Source: Calendula officinalis (Eukaryota; Streptophyta; Magnoliopsida; Asterales; Asteraceae). Taken from it: a stretch of DNA of 64,000 nt. Shown here one piece after another: positions 1-11,026 of the stretch. Where the stretch lies: NCBI GenBank assembly GCA_963853835.1, contig OY970835.1, positions 38,204,047-38,268,046 of the forward strand, written 5' to 3'. Within the stretch, counting starts at the first letter, position 1. Every line of letters begins with the position of its first letter. The notes below the pieces were generated by a model that was not told the DNA's origin, did not search any database, and was given only the letters and a program-made list of their open reading frames with translations. The translations under genes were made by a program, and so were the position numbers.

Positions 1-122
1 CAAATGGTCCAATATTTTTGTTTTGTTAGCCCTAATTTGCATTAAAAGATAAAATATTGTTATTTTATTTTTTAACACAGTACTATACACACATTATGTA
101 ATGCTCAACTTCTGTTATGAGT

Positions 123-382
123 AAATTACATTATCAGTCCCTGTGGACTGTGGTGTGTATAAAATTCTGGATTCCGTCCCTTGACTTTTTTAATTACACA
201 AATCGTCCCTAATTTTGAAAGTTGTAACACCAACGGTCCCTAAAGGAAAAAAGAGTGTTAAGTTTTTAGGGACCATTGATACTACAAGTTTCAAAATTAG
301 GGACTATTGGTGTAACAAAAAGAGTGGAGGGACGAAATCCATAATTTCATACAAACCACAGGGACGATTTAAGTAATTGAAG
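123..382. mobile_element. Fold-back (MITE-like) repeat in the intron at the left edge
   Basis: The left arm contains 'cagtccctgtgg' and the right arm contains the inverted 'ccacagggacga', with further matching blocks inwards ('gtccct', 'ttttgaaag'/'tttcaaaat'). The arms face each other and flank a short AT-rich core, which is typical of plant fold-back repeats. It lies in the intron following the last visible exon of the FAM135-like gene. No clear target duplication was found, so the limits are approximate. Confidence 0.5.
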
Positions 383-391
383 TAAACAAAC

Positions 392-2812
392 CTGTGGAAC
401 TTAAGAAATGTGCTCCATAAGTATAGAATCTGATCTCCAAGTGAATGAAAAAGGCGATAAAGTTCATCATTTTGCAGGGAATAATAATAATCATTTGGGA
501 TCTGTTCATGAAGACGCATAAGTAAAATTTAATAATTAACAAAATAAAAATAAATCAAAACATTTTAAGCGTATAATCAGAGAACAAGTGAACAACCTTG
601 GAAACATTTTGCATGTTTTCTGGTTCTTGTGAATCAGCATTAGCAGTTAAAAGCTTTGTCTCATCAAATTGGGAAGTCAAACCGGTCAAATCAATTGTTT
701 CATTTATTGCTTTACTGAGATTTTGTAGCTCTTGAAGTATATTTGCACGAGAAGTTAAAAAAGCCTTCACAAGCAATATCTGAGAGAGAGTAGTATGATT
801 TACATTAGAGGTTGAAATTTCGACCCATTTACTTATAAATGGGTCGATTTGGATTGTGTTTTATCTCAAATGGGCTGAATTAAAAAAATTAGCTAACAGA
901 GGAAATGGACAAAAAAAATGGGTCGATATAGATTATTATTGTAATAATATTGTTTTTGATCGTAATAATAATATCACACTTATCATTTCAAAATGGACAA
1001 AAAAGTTTGTTGGTCAACCCAACCGGTTCCAACTTCCAACTGCTACTAAAAATGGAAAGTTTCAGCCCAAACCCAGTTTGACTTGTTACCCAACCTGCCC
1101 ATCTTGCCATCTATAATTAAGAAAAAATAAAATGAAAAAATAAAAAATTCATAAATGCTGTAGAAACGCATACTAGTTTTTCCTTGTCAAACTTCTCACC
1201 AGCACCTCCTTCAAGACTACGAGAATAACTGCGACTATATGTGTGATATAGTTAGTTTAAAAAAATAAAAATTCAGAAAATTCCTAATTGTCCAATAGGC
1301 AGTTTCTGAGAATCTGACATCAACATAACGTTTAATTTATTACAAACCTGGATTTCTTCAAACTATGAACACCACCTTTAAGTAAGCTGATGTGGACACT
1401 CGTATCAACAAGTACAGCATGAAAAGCATCAAAATGAACAGGACAATATGAATGCAATCCAAAAAGAGCTTTAGGTGGAATTCTGAATTCATGAACTGCA
1501 GCAGGTGATACATCTAAAGAATCCTGCATATTAGAACTGCATATAAAGCATTAAAAACACTATCCAGTAATTATTTAATGAAATTAATAATAAATTCTTC
1601 TACAATGGAATTATATTTAGTTATTTACTAACCCATTTTCCAAAACAGGTGCGTACAGAAGCTCAAATTTCAGAATTACAGCAGATGTGATTGGACCCTG
1701 AAGATTGTAGGTGATTTAATTTGTAATATTAAGGAAATATATATTAAATGTGTACTGAGTACTGAGAGATAAAGAGACCTCAAATTTACCAAGAGATAAG
1801 TTGAAAGATATCATGACTGATAAAAGAATATCTTGTCTTGCATATCGAATCCGAAAAGGTTGTGATGAGAAACTATGGTCCACGTCATCAATCTTCCAAA
1901 CACCCAAGATATCATCAGAACCAAGTTCAGGAGCTGCAGTTTATACAAAAATATTGCATGATATTAGATTTTGTATCTCTTTTGCTAATAAGATAAAGAT
2001 TATGGTAGTAATACCTATTAATTAGTTGCAAATGGTTCAGGAAATATCTTTAAATATATTTAAAAAAACATTAGAATATCTTTATGTGTTTTCTAAAGCT
2101 CGATTGGATTAAAATCAGAAAAATCGGCACAAAAAAGCTGCATTAAATCTGGCATCATGAGTTTTAATTATAAATTAGAACAAAGTCAAAGCTAATTACA
2201 TAGATGTTTAAAATAGAGTAAACAACAAAGTACCGTCATACTGAACCACTCTTGAAGGTGTGCCCACTGAAGATGCATATTCACTGTCTTCCCATCTCAT
2301 GGTAATCTTGATCTGATACCACCTGTAAACAGCAAAAAGATGCATTTTTTTAAATACTGCATAATTACTATAAATAGCTAGATTTTGACTCTGGTGTCAA
2401 TCAATTAATGCTTTCCAAATAGGAAATTGATATGTGCTTTCTCAAGATTCAGTAAAACTTAATCGGAATTCATGATATAACACTACGATTAAGCTAAAAT
2501 CGGTGTTGATTTTGCATCAGAAGGTACTTCATTTGCGATCAAAGTCAAAGTGCAGCTGTTTCATAGATTGATCAGCTAATATGAACTATTAAAGTGATAA
2601 TACATTAATCATTACCCTTGCTGAAAGAGGTCTAGGTTATGAAACCGATGAATATAAATCGCAACTTCATGAACAGTTTCCAGCTTGAACTTCCGATTTC
2701 GAGAATTTGACTGATGTTCCCTAGGTAGAGACAGTAGCTTTGCGTCGGCCTTCGGTTTTTGTGTTTTATGTTGATTGAGACCAGTTATGAACCATTTAAG
2801 ACGGCGTAACAT
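392..2812 (-). CDS. FAM135/DUF676-type putative serine esterase, N-terminal part (partial)
   Basis: Eight exons are visible: 2616-2812, 2234-2322, 1779-1933, 1633-1697, 1348-1536, 1174-1228, 597-779 and 392-501. All join in phase with GT-AG borders. The protein starts at an ATG at 2812 and reads MLRRLKWF..., then 'ETVHEVAIYIHRFHNLDLF', 'WYQIKITMRWED', 'GVWKIDDVDHS', 'QPFRIRYARQDI', 'AAVHEFRIPPKALFGLHSYC' and 'LGDQILYLWSTFLKFHR'. This order matches the DUF3657 N-terminal half of plant proteins whose C-terminal half is a DUF676 lipase-like hydrolase (Arabidopsis At1g58350 type, from memory). The catalytic Ser/Asp/His part would lie left of position 1, so catalysis cannot be judged. The last visible exon ends at donor 'ag|gtttg' in phase 2. 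About 390 intronic bases follow to the edge. The biological substrate of the family is not known to me. Confidence 0.93.
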
Positions 2813-3100
2813 AACTGATTATGATCTCTACGGTTATCAGTTTAATTAGCATCCCTACGATAAATTCTCCCCAAATTAAAACCCTAAATTGTATAGTTCT
2901 GGAATCTGGAACAGCTGTGTTGTAGCAACAGAATGCTAATATGGTTTTGAAGTTTTTGGAGAGAGTTAGGGTTTAGATCGTGAAGCAGACGACGGCGCCG
3001 GCGATAAGTGAGTAAGTCCGCCGAGGAAGAAGGGAGGACCTTGGTCTGCTCACGGGAAGAAATTGATCAAATCTGAGAATGGCTGGTTTATTTGGAAATT
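2813..3100 (-). promoter_or_regulatory. 5' UTR and promoter side of the FAM135-like gene
   Basis: This is the upstream side of the minus-strand start codon at 2812. The stretch 2980-3060 is unusually GC-rich for the window ('gacggcgccggcg'), as expected of a housekeeping 5' UTR. No convincing TATA box is visible. An untranslated first exon with an intron is possible but not demonstrable here. Confidence 0.35.
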
Positions 3101-3358
3101 TAATTAATTAATTTTGGTGTATTTTAAATTAATTTAATTTATTATAAATCATTGTAAATTTGAAGAAAAAAAAACATGCCATCATAAATGATAGAGAAAA
3201 AGCAAGAATCCTTTAACTGTTTAACATGATGTTGTTCCATCAAAAACTTTTGTAACACGTTATTAAAATCAGCTAGAAACTTAGATTGTTGTAACTTAAA
3301 GTTATGTTAATTACATTACCCTCATATTAGCATCGTTTCGAACTAACAACAGATAATT

Positions 3359-3901
3359 AGGGGTGTTAACGATTCGAGTCGAGTCGAATATCAGGAAATT
3401 TGGGCTCGGCTCGTTTAGTAATTACTCGGCCCGAGCTCGACTCGAGCTCGAATAAGCTTCTAAAATTGGGCTCGAGCTCGAGCTCGAATATTTATACACT
3501 GTTCGAGCTCGAGCTCGATACTCGTTTATGATTCCATATTTTTTGAAAATAACTAATTTACAAACTCGAAAAGCTCGTTAATTATTCGACTCGTTAACAC
3601 CCCTATTAATATATGTATATTCATGTACTTATTGTATCAATACTTGTACTTATTGTATAAAACACTTGTTCGGCTCGTTAGGATCGACTCGTGAAGATCG
3701 GTGGCTCGTTCGGCTCGAGATTAAGCGAGCTCTCGAACGAGCCGAGTCGAGTATGAAATTATTAGGCTCGGCTCGTGAAATTAATCGAGTCTTGTTTTAT
3801 GTTCGAGCTCGACTCGAGATCGAGTAAGTATAGGCTCGAGCTCGATACAAACGAGCTCGAGTTCGAGTAGCTCGTCAAAAGCTCGACTCGTTAACACCCC
3901 T
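3359..3901. mobile_element. GC-rich fold-back transposon (MULE-like MITE) with 10-bp target duplication
   Basis: The ends are inverted repeats: AGGGGTGTTAACGA on the left and TCGTTAACACCCCT on the right. The element is flanked on both sides by the direct repeat acagataatt (3349-3358 and 3902-3911). The interior is dense in alternating GAGCTCGAG-type motifs that can fold back over hundreds of bases. An internal copy of the right terminus ('cgactcgttaacacccct') at about 3587-3604 suggests a dimer or a nested copy. A 9-10 bp duplication fits Mutator-like elements. No transposase is present. Confidence 0.75.
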
Positions 3902-3911
3902 ACAGATAATT

Positions 3912-4295
3912 GTATACATCATTTTCATTAGAGTAATATAGATTCATAACTAATAAGATTAAAAATTCATAATTGAATACATGTCATGGTCAATTTCTCT
4001 TTCTACCATATAAATTTTATTTTATCTTTACATTTTTAGGTTGATATTTAGGTTAATGAGTTAGATTACTAAATAATTTATATTTTCATTATATAAATGT
4101 TATAATTTAAATATGTAAATCTTTGTTGTTACTCGGATTCCTCAATTTTATGTAGGTAGGACTTTATTGTCAAAACACCCGTGATGCTTCGTGTGACATT
4201 CTAAATCAATAATTGGGTTGCTTTTTCATGAAAAGGATATCTTGTTTGGAGCATGCTAATATTTTAAATCAATTACCTTTTTATAATTAATATTA
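3912..4295. other. Intergenic, no gene seen
   Basis: AT-rich sequence between two MITEs. I see no open frame with recognisable protein similarity and no RNA gene. Confidence 0.5.
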
Positions 4296-4546
4296 CATCT
4301 GTCCTATAAAAAACTTCTTATTTCACTCTAAATTTTTGTCCCACAAAAAACTTCCCATTTGATAAATTTGATGAGTTCCACATAATAAAATATTATTATT
4401 ATTAAGGACACCACTACTAACTATCTTTATCTCTCTAAACTAATCTTGTATTTTAATCAAAATTATTACCAATGACCTCACCACTAACTATCATCTTAAA
4501 ACTTGTGTCAAAGTGAAATGGGAAGTTTTTTGTGGTACGGAGGGAA
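4296..4546. mobile_element. Stowaway-like MITE, family B copy 1
   Basis: The element has TA on each side. Inverted ends read inward as '...gtcctataaaaaacttc' and '...gaagttttttgtggtacgg'. The same ends and the internal 'ccactaactatc' motif recur at 55900-56163. The terminal 'cggaggga' resembles the CTCCCTCCGT terminus typical of Stowaway elements. Confidence 0.65.
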
Positions 4547-6765
4547 TACTTAGCAAATTGTCATTTTCACTCCATACTACATCTCATTATTCACACCCCA
4601 ATATACTATTAAATAAATTAATACTTGAATCTTATGGATGCATTTGGTTTCAGATGCATGTTTAGCCAGCAGACACTTCTCCAGTTCAACTTCTGCTCCA
4701 AATAAAAAATCAAATTTGATGAAAAAACCTTCTCAGTGTGCCTAATATTGTATATTTTTCATTTATACATGATCTTGTTTATGTAAAGTGTTATGCTAAT
4801 ATTATCTATATAAATGTTTTGTGTTTGCATAAAATATTCTCTTGCTTTCTAATGATAGTCAAAGGCTATTTATTCGTCTTTATATACGAAAAAGTGTAAT
4901 TTCTATCTGTTTTGAACGTTAAATAATCGTGTCACATTGTTCCTAGTTTTTTTGAGGTTGTTTATTAAAGTAGTATACACTAATTGAGCATTCCAAAAGG
5001 GTCCTCCTAAATATGGTCTATACAGTAAACATTGTTAGGAGTTAGGACAATTGTATGGAAGGGAGAATATTGAAGCTTTACATGTTCAAAATAGAGTTGT
5101 AAATTTATGCAGTAAGATATTAAAATAAGTCACTAATGAAATTGATTAAAGGGTTTGCTAACATCATTTTGATTGGTCACTAAATAAACACATAACTAAT
5201 AAACATTGATTACTAAATATTCAATGTTATGTTAGGGAGTAACAATCTCCTCATATTTGATACAAATAGATAGCTATTTAATCTTTATTTTCCTTTGTAT
5301 AACAGACTCTTAAGATCAATTTTGCTGATGTGTTCTTTAGCTAAATACTATATGTGTTAACTATAGTTTTTAAAGCTATGATTAATATTTTGAAATTTAT
5401 AAATGGAAACTAAACCAAAATCAAACGCTAGTATATAAATCATACAAAAACATACATTTATATTTTTACTTATTTCGCATGTATGCCCATAAAAATGCAT
5501 AAGCATCCAAGAATCCATTAATAACCATCTTATGCAATCGATACCCATGCTTTCTTGTTACACAAAAATAAACATATATTTTTTGTTGTCTATCCGGATA
5601 AACAATAAACACAATTTAATTAACATTACACTCATTATAGTTTTCTCTTACCGTTTTTTTCTCTTTCAATAGCATATACATATTACATAAGATTGAAAAA
5701 ATAAAAATTAATAACTAGAAGACTAGCGGTAAGATTTGGTGTTTAAAAAAGTTAAAATTTACAGGTGGTCTTAATTTCAATCTATAATAGCAACAAAATA
5801 TCCGTTTATGCCACGGAGGTTCACCCGCAACAATTCCGAGCTACCCGCAAAGTGGATGGTGAGATGAGATTAGTCAGCTCGCAAAACGGATCAGAACTCA
5901 TGTTAAAAAAAATCAAATGAGACTGAGAGACCCCTTGAAAGCTATGTTTTTCTCACTAACCATAAGTAGATTTCTTAGAAACGAAATTTATAAGACCAAT
6001 AGAAATCGACATTTATTATATAATGTATCAAATGTCACAAACTAATAATTATAACTACGAAACACAAACATCTAATGACAAGCATTATATCATCTTCCTT
6101 TTCGTTTTAACATTATATATCCATTTCAGATACATGAGATATGCAATCACACTCTCTTAATTGTGAATAAGGCTCATAATTTTATAGAATGAGATATGGT
6201 ACATGGTTAATGAATAATTATAAAATGATACAAGAGCTAATGGGGCCATGTGTTTACAAAGAGCAACTCACATGGACATGCCAAGCACCAACCTTGCAAT
6301 ATATGTGCAATTTAATGCAAAGTATACACTCTTGCAATATTCAAACCCCTCATTTATTTCCAAATTTGTCTTTACCCCTTCTTTATTTTAAGTCTTCCAT
6401 CATGCCCCACAATTTTAAAACCATGTTACTCCAGATTCCATGGTGGACCGAGCCGGTCAACCCATGTCGGTTTTAGTACGGTGGTGGAGTCGGGCGGTTG
6501 GGGCAGAAATTCAAACCATGGTCGAGGTTCACATTGGTGTGTTGTAGTTACGTGTACCACAAAATTTAATCAGATGACAGACTTAAATGACCAGTTAGAT
6601 ATATATTTTCATTCTTTGATCAAATCATACTTTTTTTATACTATTTTATTAACTATTCGTAATTCATAATTCCACAAGTGAAAATGAAATCCTGAATTCA
6701 TAATTCCACTTGATATGACCTTCATTGACTTGTAAAATGTGTCAACAACAATGTAACCGGTTTGT
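4547..6765. other. Long intergenic region, nothing confident
   Basis: About 2.2 kb of AT-rich DNA with many stop codons in every frame. Short open frames near 6189 and 6481 show no protein family resemblance and biased, repeat-like composition. No RNA gene or transposon end was identified. Confidence 0.45.
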
Positions 6766-6960
6766 TATCATTGCTTGCACGGTACAACCCAATAATGCAT
6801 TAATGAGTCCATTTAAGACATCAAACTCCATGTCCATCAACCACAAGAAACTCCCACTAACCACTCAAAACATCACATTTTTCCCTCAAACTAAAAATAA
6901 GCCAAGAAAATGATCACCTCTGGTGACTTGTACATTGTTATGTGCTCAGTTGTACCGTAC
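6766..6960 (+). pseudogene. Duplicated leader and first codons of the PIN gene (truncated copy)
   Basis: An ATG at 6910 opens 'MITSGDLYIVMCSVVP', which is the N-terminus of a PIN auxin carrier, then runs into a stop within about two dozen codons. The leader before it ('ttttccctcaaactaaa') matches the leader before the second ATG at 7067 ('ttttccctccaaatacc'), and the two starts are about 157 bp apart. This is therefore a diverged tandem duplication covering the 5' UTR and about 16 codons. Which copy is the older is not clear. Confidence 0.7.
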
Positions 6961-7873
6961 AACTCAACCAAGCATTCCTAAACCCTTTACAAATATCAAA
7001 TCCCATGATTCCTTAACTCCTCCAAAACCTCTCATTTTCCCTCCAAATACCAACTAACCCAACAAAATGATCAACTTCAGTGACTTGTACAGCGTGCTTA
7101 CAGCAGTTGTACCTTTATACGTCACCATGTTCTTAGCTTACGCATCAGTAAAATGCAACATTTTTTCACCGCAACAATGTGGAGGAATTTAACAGATTTG
7201 TAGCCATTTTCGCTGTCCCACTTTTATCATTCGAATTCATTTCAAGAATCAATCCCTACAAAATGAACCTAAAATTCATAGCAGCCGATGGCTTTTCAAA
7301 GATTTTGACACTAATCGTCTTATTTCTATGGACAAATTTTTCAAAAACAGGAAACTTAGATTGGGCTATCACAATATTTTCACTTTCCACCCTCCCAAAT
7401 ACACTTGTTATGGGAATCCCCCTTCTAAAATCTATGTATGGTGATGATAAAGAATCGATTATGGTACAAGTGGTTGTGTTACAATGTATAATTTGGTATA
7501 CATTGCTTTTGTTCTTGTTTGAATATAGGGAAGCTAGGAATTTGGTTAAAAATAGTAATGATTCTAGTATTAATGGTAACCGAAATGAAGATGATATTGT
7601 TAATGTGATTATTTCAACGCCTTCAAATTCGCATATGGTTTAGAGTATTAATAGGGTTGCACCTGTGATTGCAAGTGCAGTTGAAGATGATAAAAGAGTG
7701 CTGCATTTGTTCATTTGGAGATGTAGCTGTTGTGCTTCTCCAGGTAATTGTACTTGTACTGTACAAGTCATTGATGCATGCAAAGTTGTATGGAAAATTT
7801 GACGGGTTGGGTAACGGGTCATTTTAAGGTCGGGTTGTGACTTGAAATATTTTTCCTAGAATTTGTATATAAT

Positions 7874-8500
7874 AATAATATTAGTGTGTCAGATATGACT
7901 ATAAAAGGTTAAAAACTATATTGTTTCAAATACTAATCTATTTTTTTTATTAAAATGATTTAGGGGTTTTATGCATTAAAATACACTTTGGACAATCCTC
8001 AATTCGTTTAACCCAAAACATTTTCCTATAAAATTATTTAAAATAATATTAATGTCTCATATATATGACTATAAAGCTATATTATTTAAAAGTAATCTAG
8101 TTATTTGAATGAAATTATTTTTGGAGGTTGTGCATTAAAATACACTTTGTGCAACTTTAACATGTACTCCGTATGTCCCAACATATTTTCCCCCAAAATA
8201 TTATTTAAAAATAATATTAGTGTGATTGATATGACTATAAAAGACTATATTGTTTCAATAATAATATAAGTTTTTTATTTGAATGATTTAAGAGGTTTTA
8301 TGCATTAAATTACACTTTGAGCAACCTTCGACGACCTGTATGACCCAAAATATTGTTTAAATATAAAATTAGTGTGTCACATATAACTTCAAAAAACTAT
8401 ATTATTTCAATAATAATATAACTTTTTAAATAAAAAATGTAGGAGGTTATAGATAAAAAATACACTTTGGGCAACCTTTGGTCCGTGGGATCCATTTCCT
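7874..8500. repeat. Four tandem units of about 140-168 bp in the PIN intron
   Basis: Units begin with 'aataatattagtgtg' or variants at about 7874, 8041, 8209 and 8360. Each carries 'atgactataaa', an 'actatattgtttcaa' block, 'ggttttatgcattaaa' and 'tacactttgggcaacc'. Identity between units is clearly imperfect, so the array is not very recent. It fills most of the intron between the loop exon and the exon at 8625. Confidence 0.75.
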
Positions 8501-9460
8501 TTTAAGCTATTTTTTAATTTACCCGTTCAAACCGCTAGGTATAAAAAGAACAACCCAAGTCAACCAATTCATACATAAACGGGTCAAAACTGCCACCTCT
8601 ACAAATAACACATGAATTAAACAGGTGTATGCGAACAATCAGACTGAGAAAACAGAGAATGTTGAAGAACCCGACAATATTCAGCCTCCGGGATCACTAG
8701 AAATGCTAATTAAAATCTTGAAAATGGTATGTTTTAAGTTAGTTAAAAACCCGAATTCGTATGCCAGCATACTTGGGTTGAGTTGGGCTCTAGCTTCTTG
8801 CAGGTAAATAACACTTGATTCACAGGCTTTTTTGTAATTAGTGGTCAAGAATCAAGATCGAAACTTTATTAACTTCAGTAATTGTTTTGTATGGTATATG
8901 CAGATGGGGGATAAAGAAACCACAAATTCTTGAAAATTCGGTTACTATTCTTTCAGATGCTGGCCTAGGAATGGCTATGTTTAGTCTAGGTATGAACAAT
9001 ATTTCAACCCATTTATTTATGAGTGAGCATTATATTTTATCTTTAATTGGTCAAATGAATATATAAAATAAATTAGCTTAGAAAGGAAACAGAAGTGTGT
9101 TTCTAGAGCACAAAACCTCCTAAACCATTTAAAAAAAAAAATATTTTTATCGAAAAGGTCATAAACAGAAATTTACTTTGGGTGGTGTTACGTTTTAGTA
9201 ATTATAAATTTTTACAAGTTTTTGGTTGGCCCTTTTTTGGTGATTACTTTTTTGTTCATCCTTATCTCGTAATTAAAAAAAGTTTTCATTGCTATATGGT
9301 TATTATTTTTTTATACTTTTTAACGTTATAATTATCAAAACAGAATAACTAAATACTTGTAATTACCAAACAGATTTTAAAGAATTATAAATACCAAAAC
9401 TGATCACTTCTATTGTATGGCATTTTTCCTAATATTTAATTATTTATACTTACATTTGAC

Positions 9461-9870
9461 CAAGGTTCTAAAAAACGCGTCATGGCGGCACCAAGACGCC
9501 GCCAAGGCGTGAGGCGTGGCGTTGACGTTACGAAACAGACCATGGCGGCTAGGCTAGGCGTGGCGTGAGATAAGGCGTGATAAGGCGCGCCTTATGATGA
9601 GTTTTTTGTAAGGCGGCTGAAAAAATTAATTTTTTTTTTTTTTAAAATGATAACATATTTAATTATAAATTTAGATGTAACATTTTTTGTAAGCTTTATA
9701 TATGAATTGTTATATAAATCAATATATCTATAATTTTTATTTAATTTGATATACGTATATATATAAATTATATAATAAATTTGCCGCCTTAAGTCACGCC
9801 TTGAAAAACGCCATGGCTCGCCTTGGCTGAGGCTTGATGGTGCCGCCACGTCACGCCTTACAGAACCTTG
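9461..9870. mobile_element. Non-autonomous hAT-like MITE in a PIN intron
   Basis: Terminal inverted repeats CAAGGTTCT and AGAACCTTG are flanked by an exact 8-bp direct repeat, catttgac (9453-9460 and 9871-9878). The 8-bp duplication and a CA(A/G)GG terminus are hallmarks of the hAT superfamily. Both arms are rich in 'aaggcg/cgcctt' motifs and the centre is AT-rich and noncoding. No transposase is present. It interrupts the intron between the 8904-8989 and 10018-10252 exons. Confidence 0.8.
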
Positions 9871-10478
9871 CATTTGACACACTAATTATTTAAATGTAAC
9901 TTAGATTTTTGGGCCAAAAGTGTTTTCCGTCTAAACAAGTACATAAAAGGTATATGTTTTGACTTGTTATCTAACTTGCTCATTTTACTACATCTAATTA
10001 TAGCTTATATTTTGAAGGTTTGTTCATGGCTTCACACCCAAAGCTTATAGCTTGTGGAAACCGATTAGCAGCATATGGAATGGTAGCACGGTTCATAGCG
10101 GGACCCGCTGTGATGGCAGTTGCTTCTATAGCCGTAGGATTAAGAGGCACAATCCTACAAGTTTCTATTGTACAAGCTTCTTTACCACAAGGGATTGTAC
10201 CTTTTGTGTTTGCTCGCGAGTATAACTTGCACCCTGATGTTTTGAGTACTGCGTAAGTCAATACACTTTAAATGATGTTCGGCTCGTTTGACCTATTGGC
10301 CCGTTTCCTTTTAGCTAATTTTTTGGTTTGACCTTTTTTTTTATCTATTAGAGATAAACGGGTCGAAATTGCGATCTTTAAACATTACTAATATGGTTTG
10401 TTTCTTGACAGGGTGATATTTGGAATGATAATCTCATTGCCTATCACAATGTTGTACTACATCTTACTAGGTCTCTAA

Positions 10479-10766
10479 ATCAAGCAAAGAGATTCGGGAA
10501 AACCGAAAAAGGAGGGAAATCGATCCACGAGTGTTGATAAATATATCGAGACAAAGGCATACGACAACTACATTTGTCAAACAAAATATTTAATGTAAGA
10601 TTTACATTTCACATATGTCTTGATAGTATGAGTAGCACTATGTTTAGTATTGTTAGGTGTTATTGTTCTACGTCTTATACTTTCATAATCTAACATTTTT
10701 GTATTACTTTGTACTTTCTTTGGCAACCAAATCGAGCCATTGGATAGACCGATACATTTTTATATA
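10479..10766 (+). other. 3' flank of the PIN locus
   Basis: AT-rich sequence after the PIN stop codon at 10476-10478, probably the former 3' UTR. No further gene is seen before the MITE at 10767. Confidence 0.4.
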
Positions 10767-11026
10767 CTTCCTCCGTATCAAAATAAGTAAATCACTTTTC
10801 TTTTTGGGGTGTATCAAAATAAGTGAATCACTTTAATAATTTAGCGTATTTGGTAAGTTTTTATATTTAAAATTACACATTTACCTTTACTTATACATTC
10901 ATATAGTAAAAGGCGTGAGCCCATCCATTCTAATTATCTCATTTAATTTAACTAATCTCTTATTACCTTATTTTGTCTAAAAAGTATAAACTTCAAAGTA
11001 GTTCACTTATTTTAATACGGAGGAAG
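10767..11026. mobile_element. Stowaway-like MITE, family A copy 1
   Basis: It begins CTTCCTCCGTATCAAAATAA after TA and ends with the inverse 'ttattttaatacggaggaag' before TA. This is the shortest (260 bp) of nine related copies in the window, probably through an internal deletion. Confidence 0.8.

Larger units (their letters stand above)
7067..10478 (+). pseudogene. PIN-type auxin efflux carrier, probable pseudogene
   Basis: Exon 1 starts at 7067 with 'MINFSDLYSVLTAVVPLYVT', the first PIN membrane helix. One extra T near 7187 ends that frame with TAA. In the next frame the protein continues 'FAVPLLSFEFISRINPYKM', 'LSTLPNTLVMGIPLL', 'VVLQCIIWYTLLLFLFE'. A TAG at 7640-7642 interrupts the loop, after which the PIN loop motif remains as 'LHLFIWRC' (family: LHMFVWSS). 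The 3' exons are intact and in phase: 8625-8803, 8904-8989 ('SDAGLGMAMFSLG'), 10018-10252 ('LPQGIVPFVFAREYNLHP') and 10412-10478, ending 'ITMLYYILLGL'. PINs export auxin across the plasma membrane. The motifs indicate descent from a long-loop PIN (PIN1/3/6-like, subclade unresolved), but the loop is far shorter than usual. Frameshift plus stop make a functional carrier unlikely unless an assembly error is involved. Confidence 0.88.

Noticed and set aside
6189..6669. Two plus-strand open frames in the gene-poor region
   Set aside because: No similarity, no splice context, and flanking sequence looks like decayed intergenic DNA.
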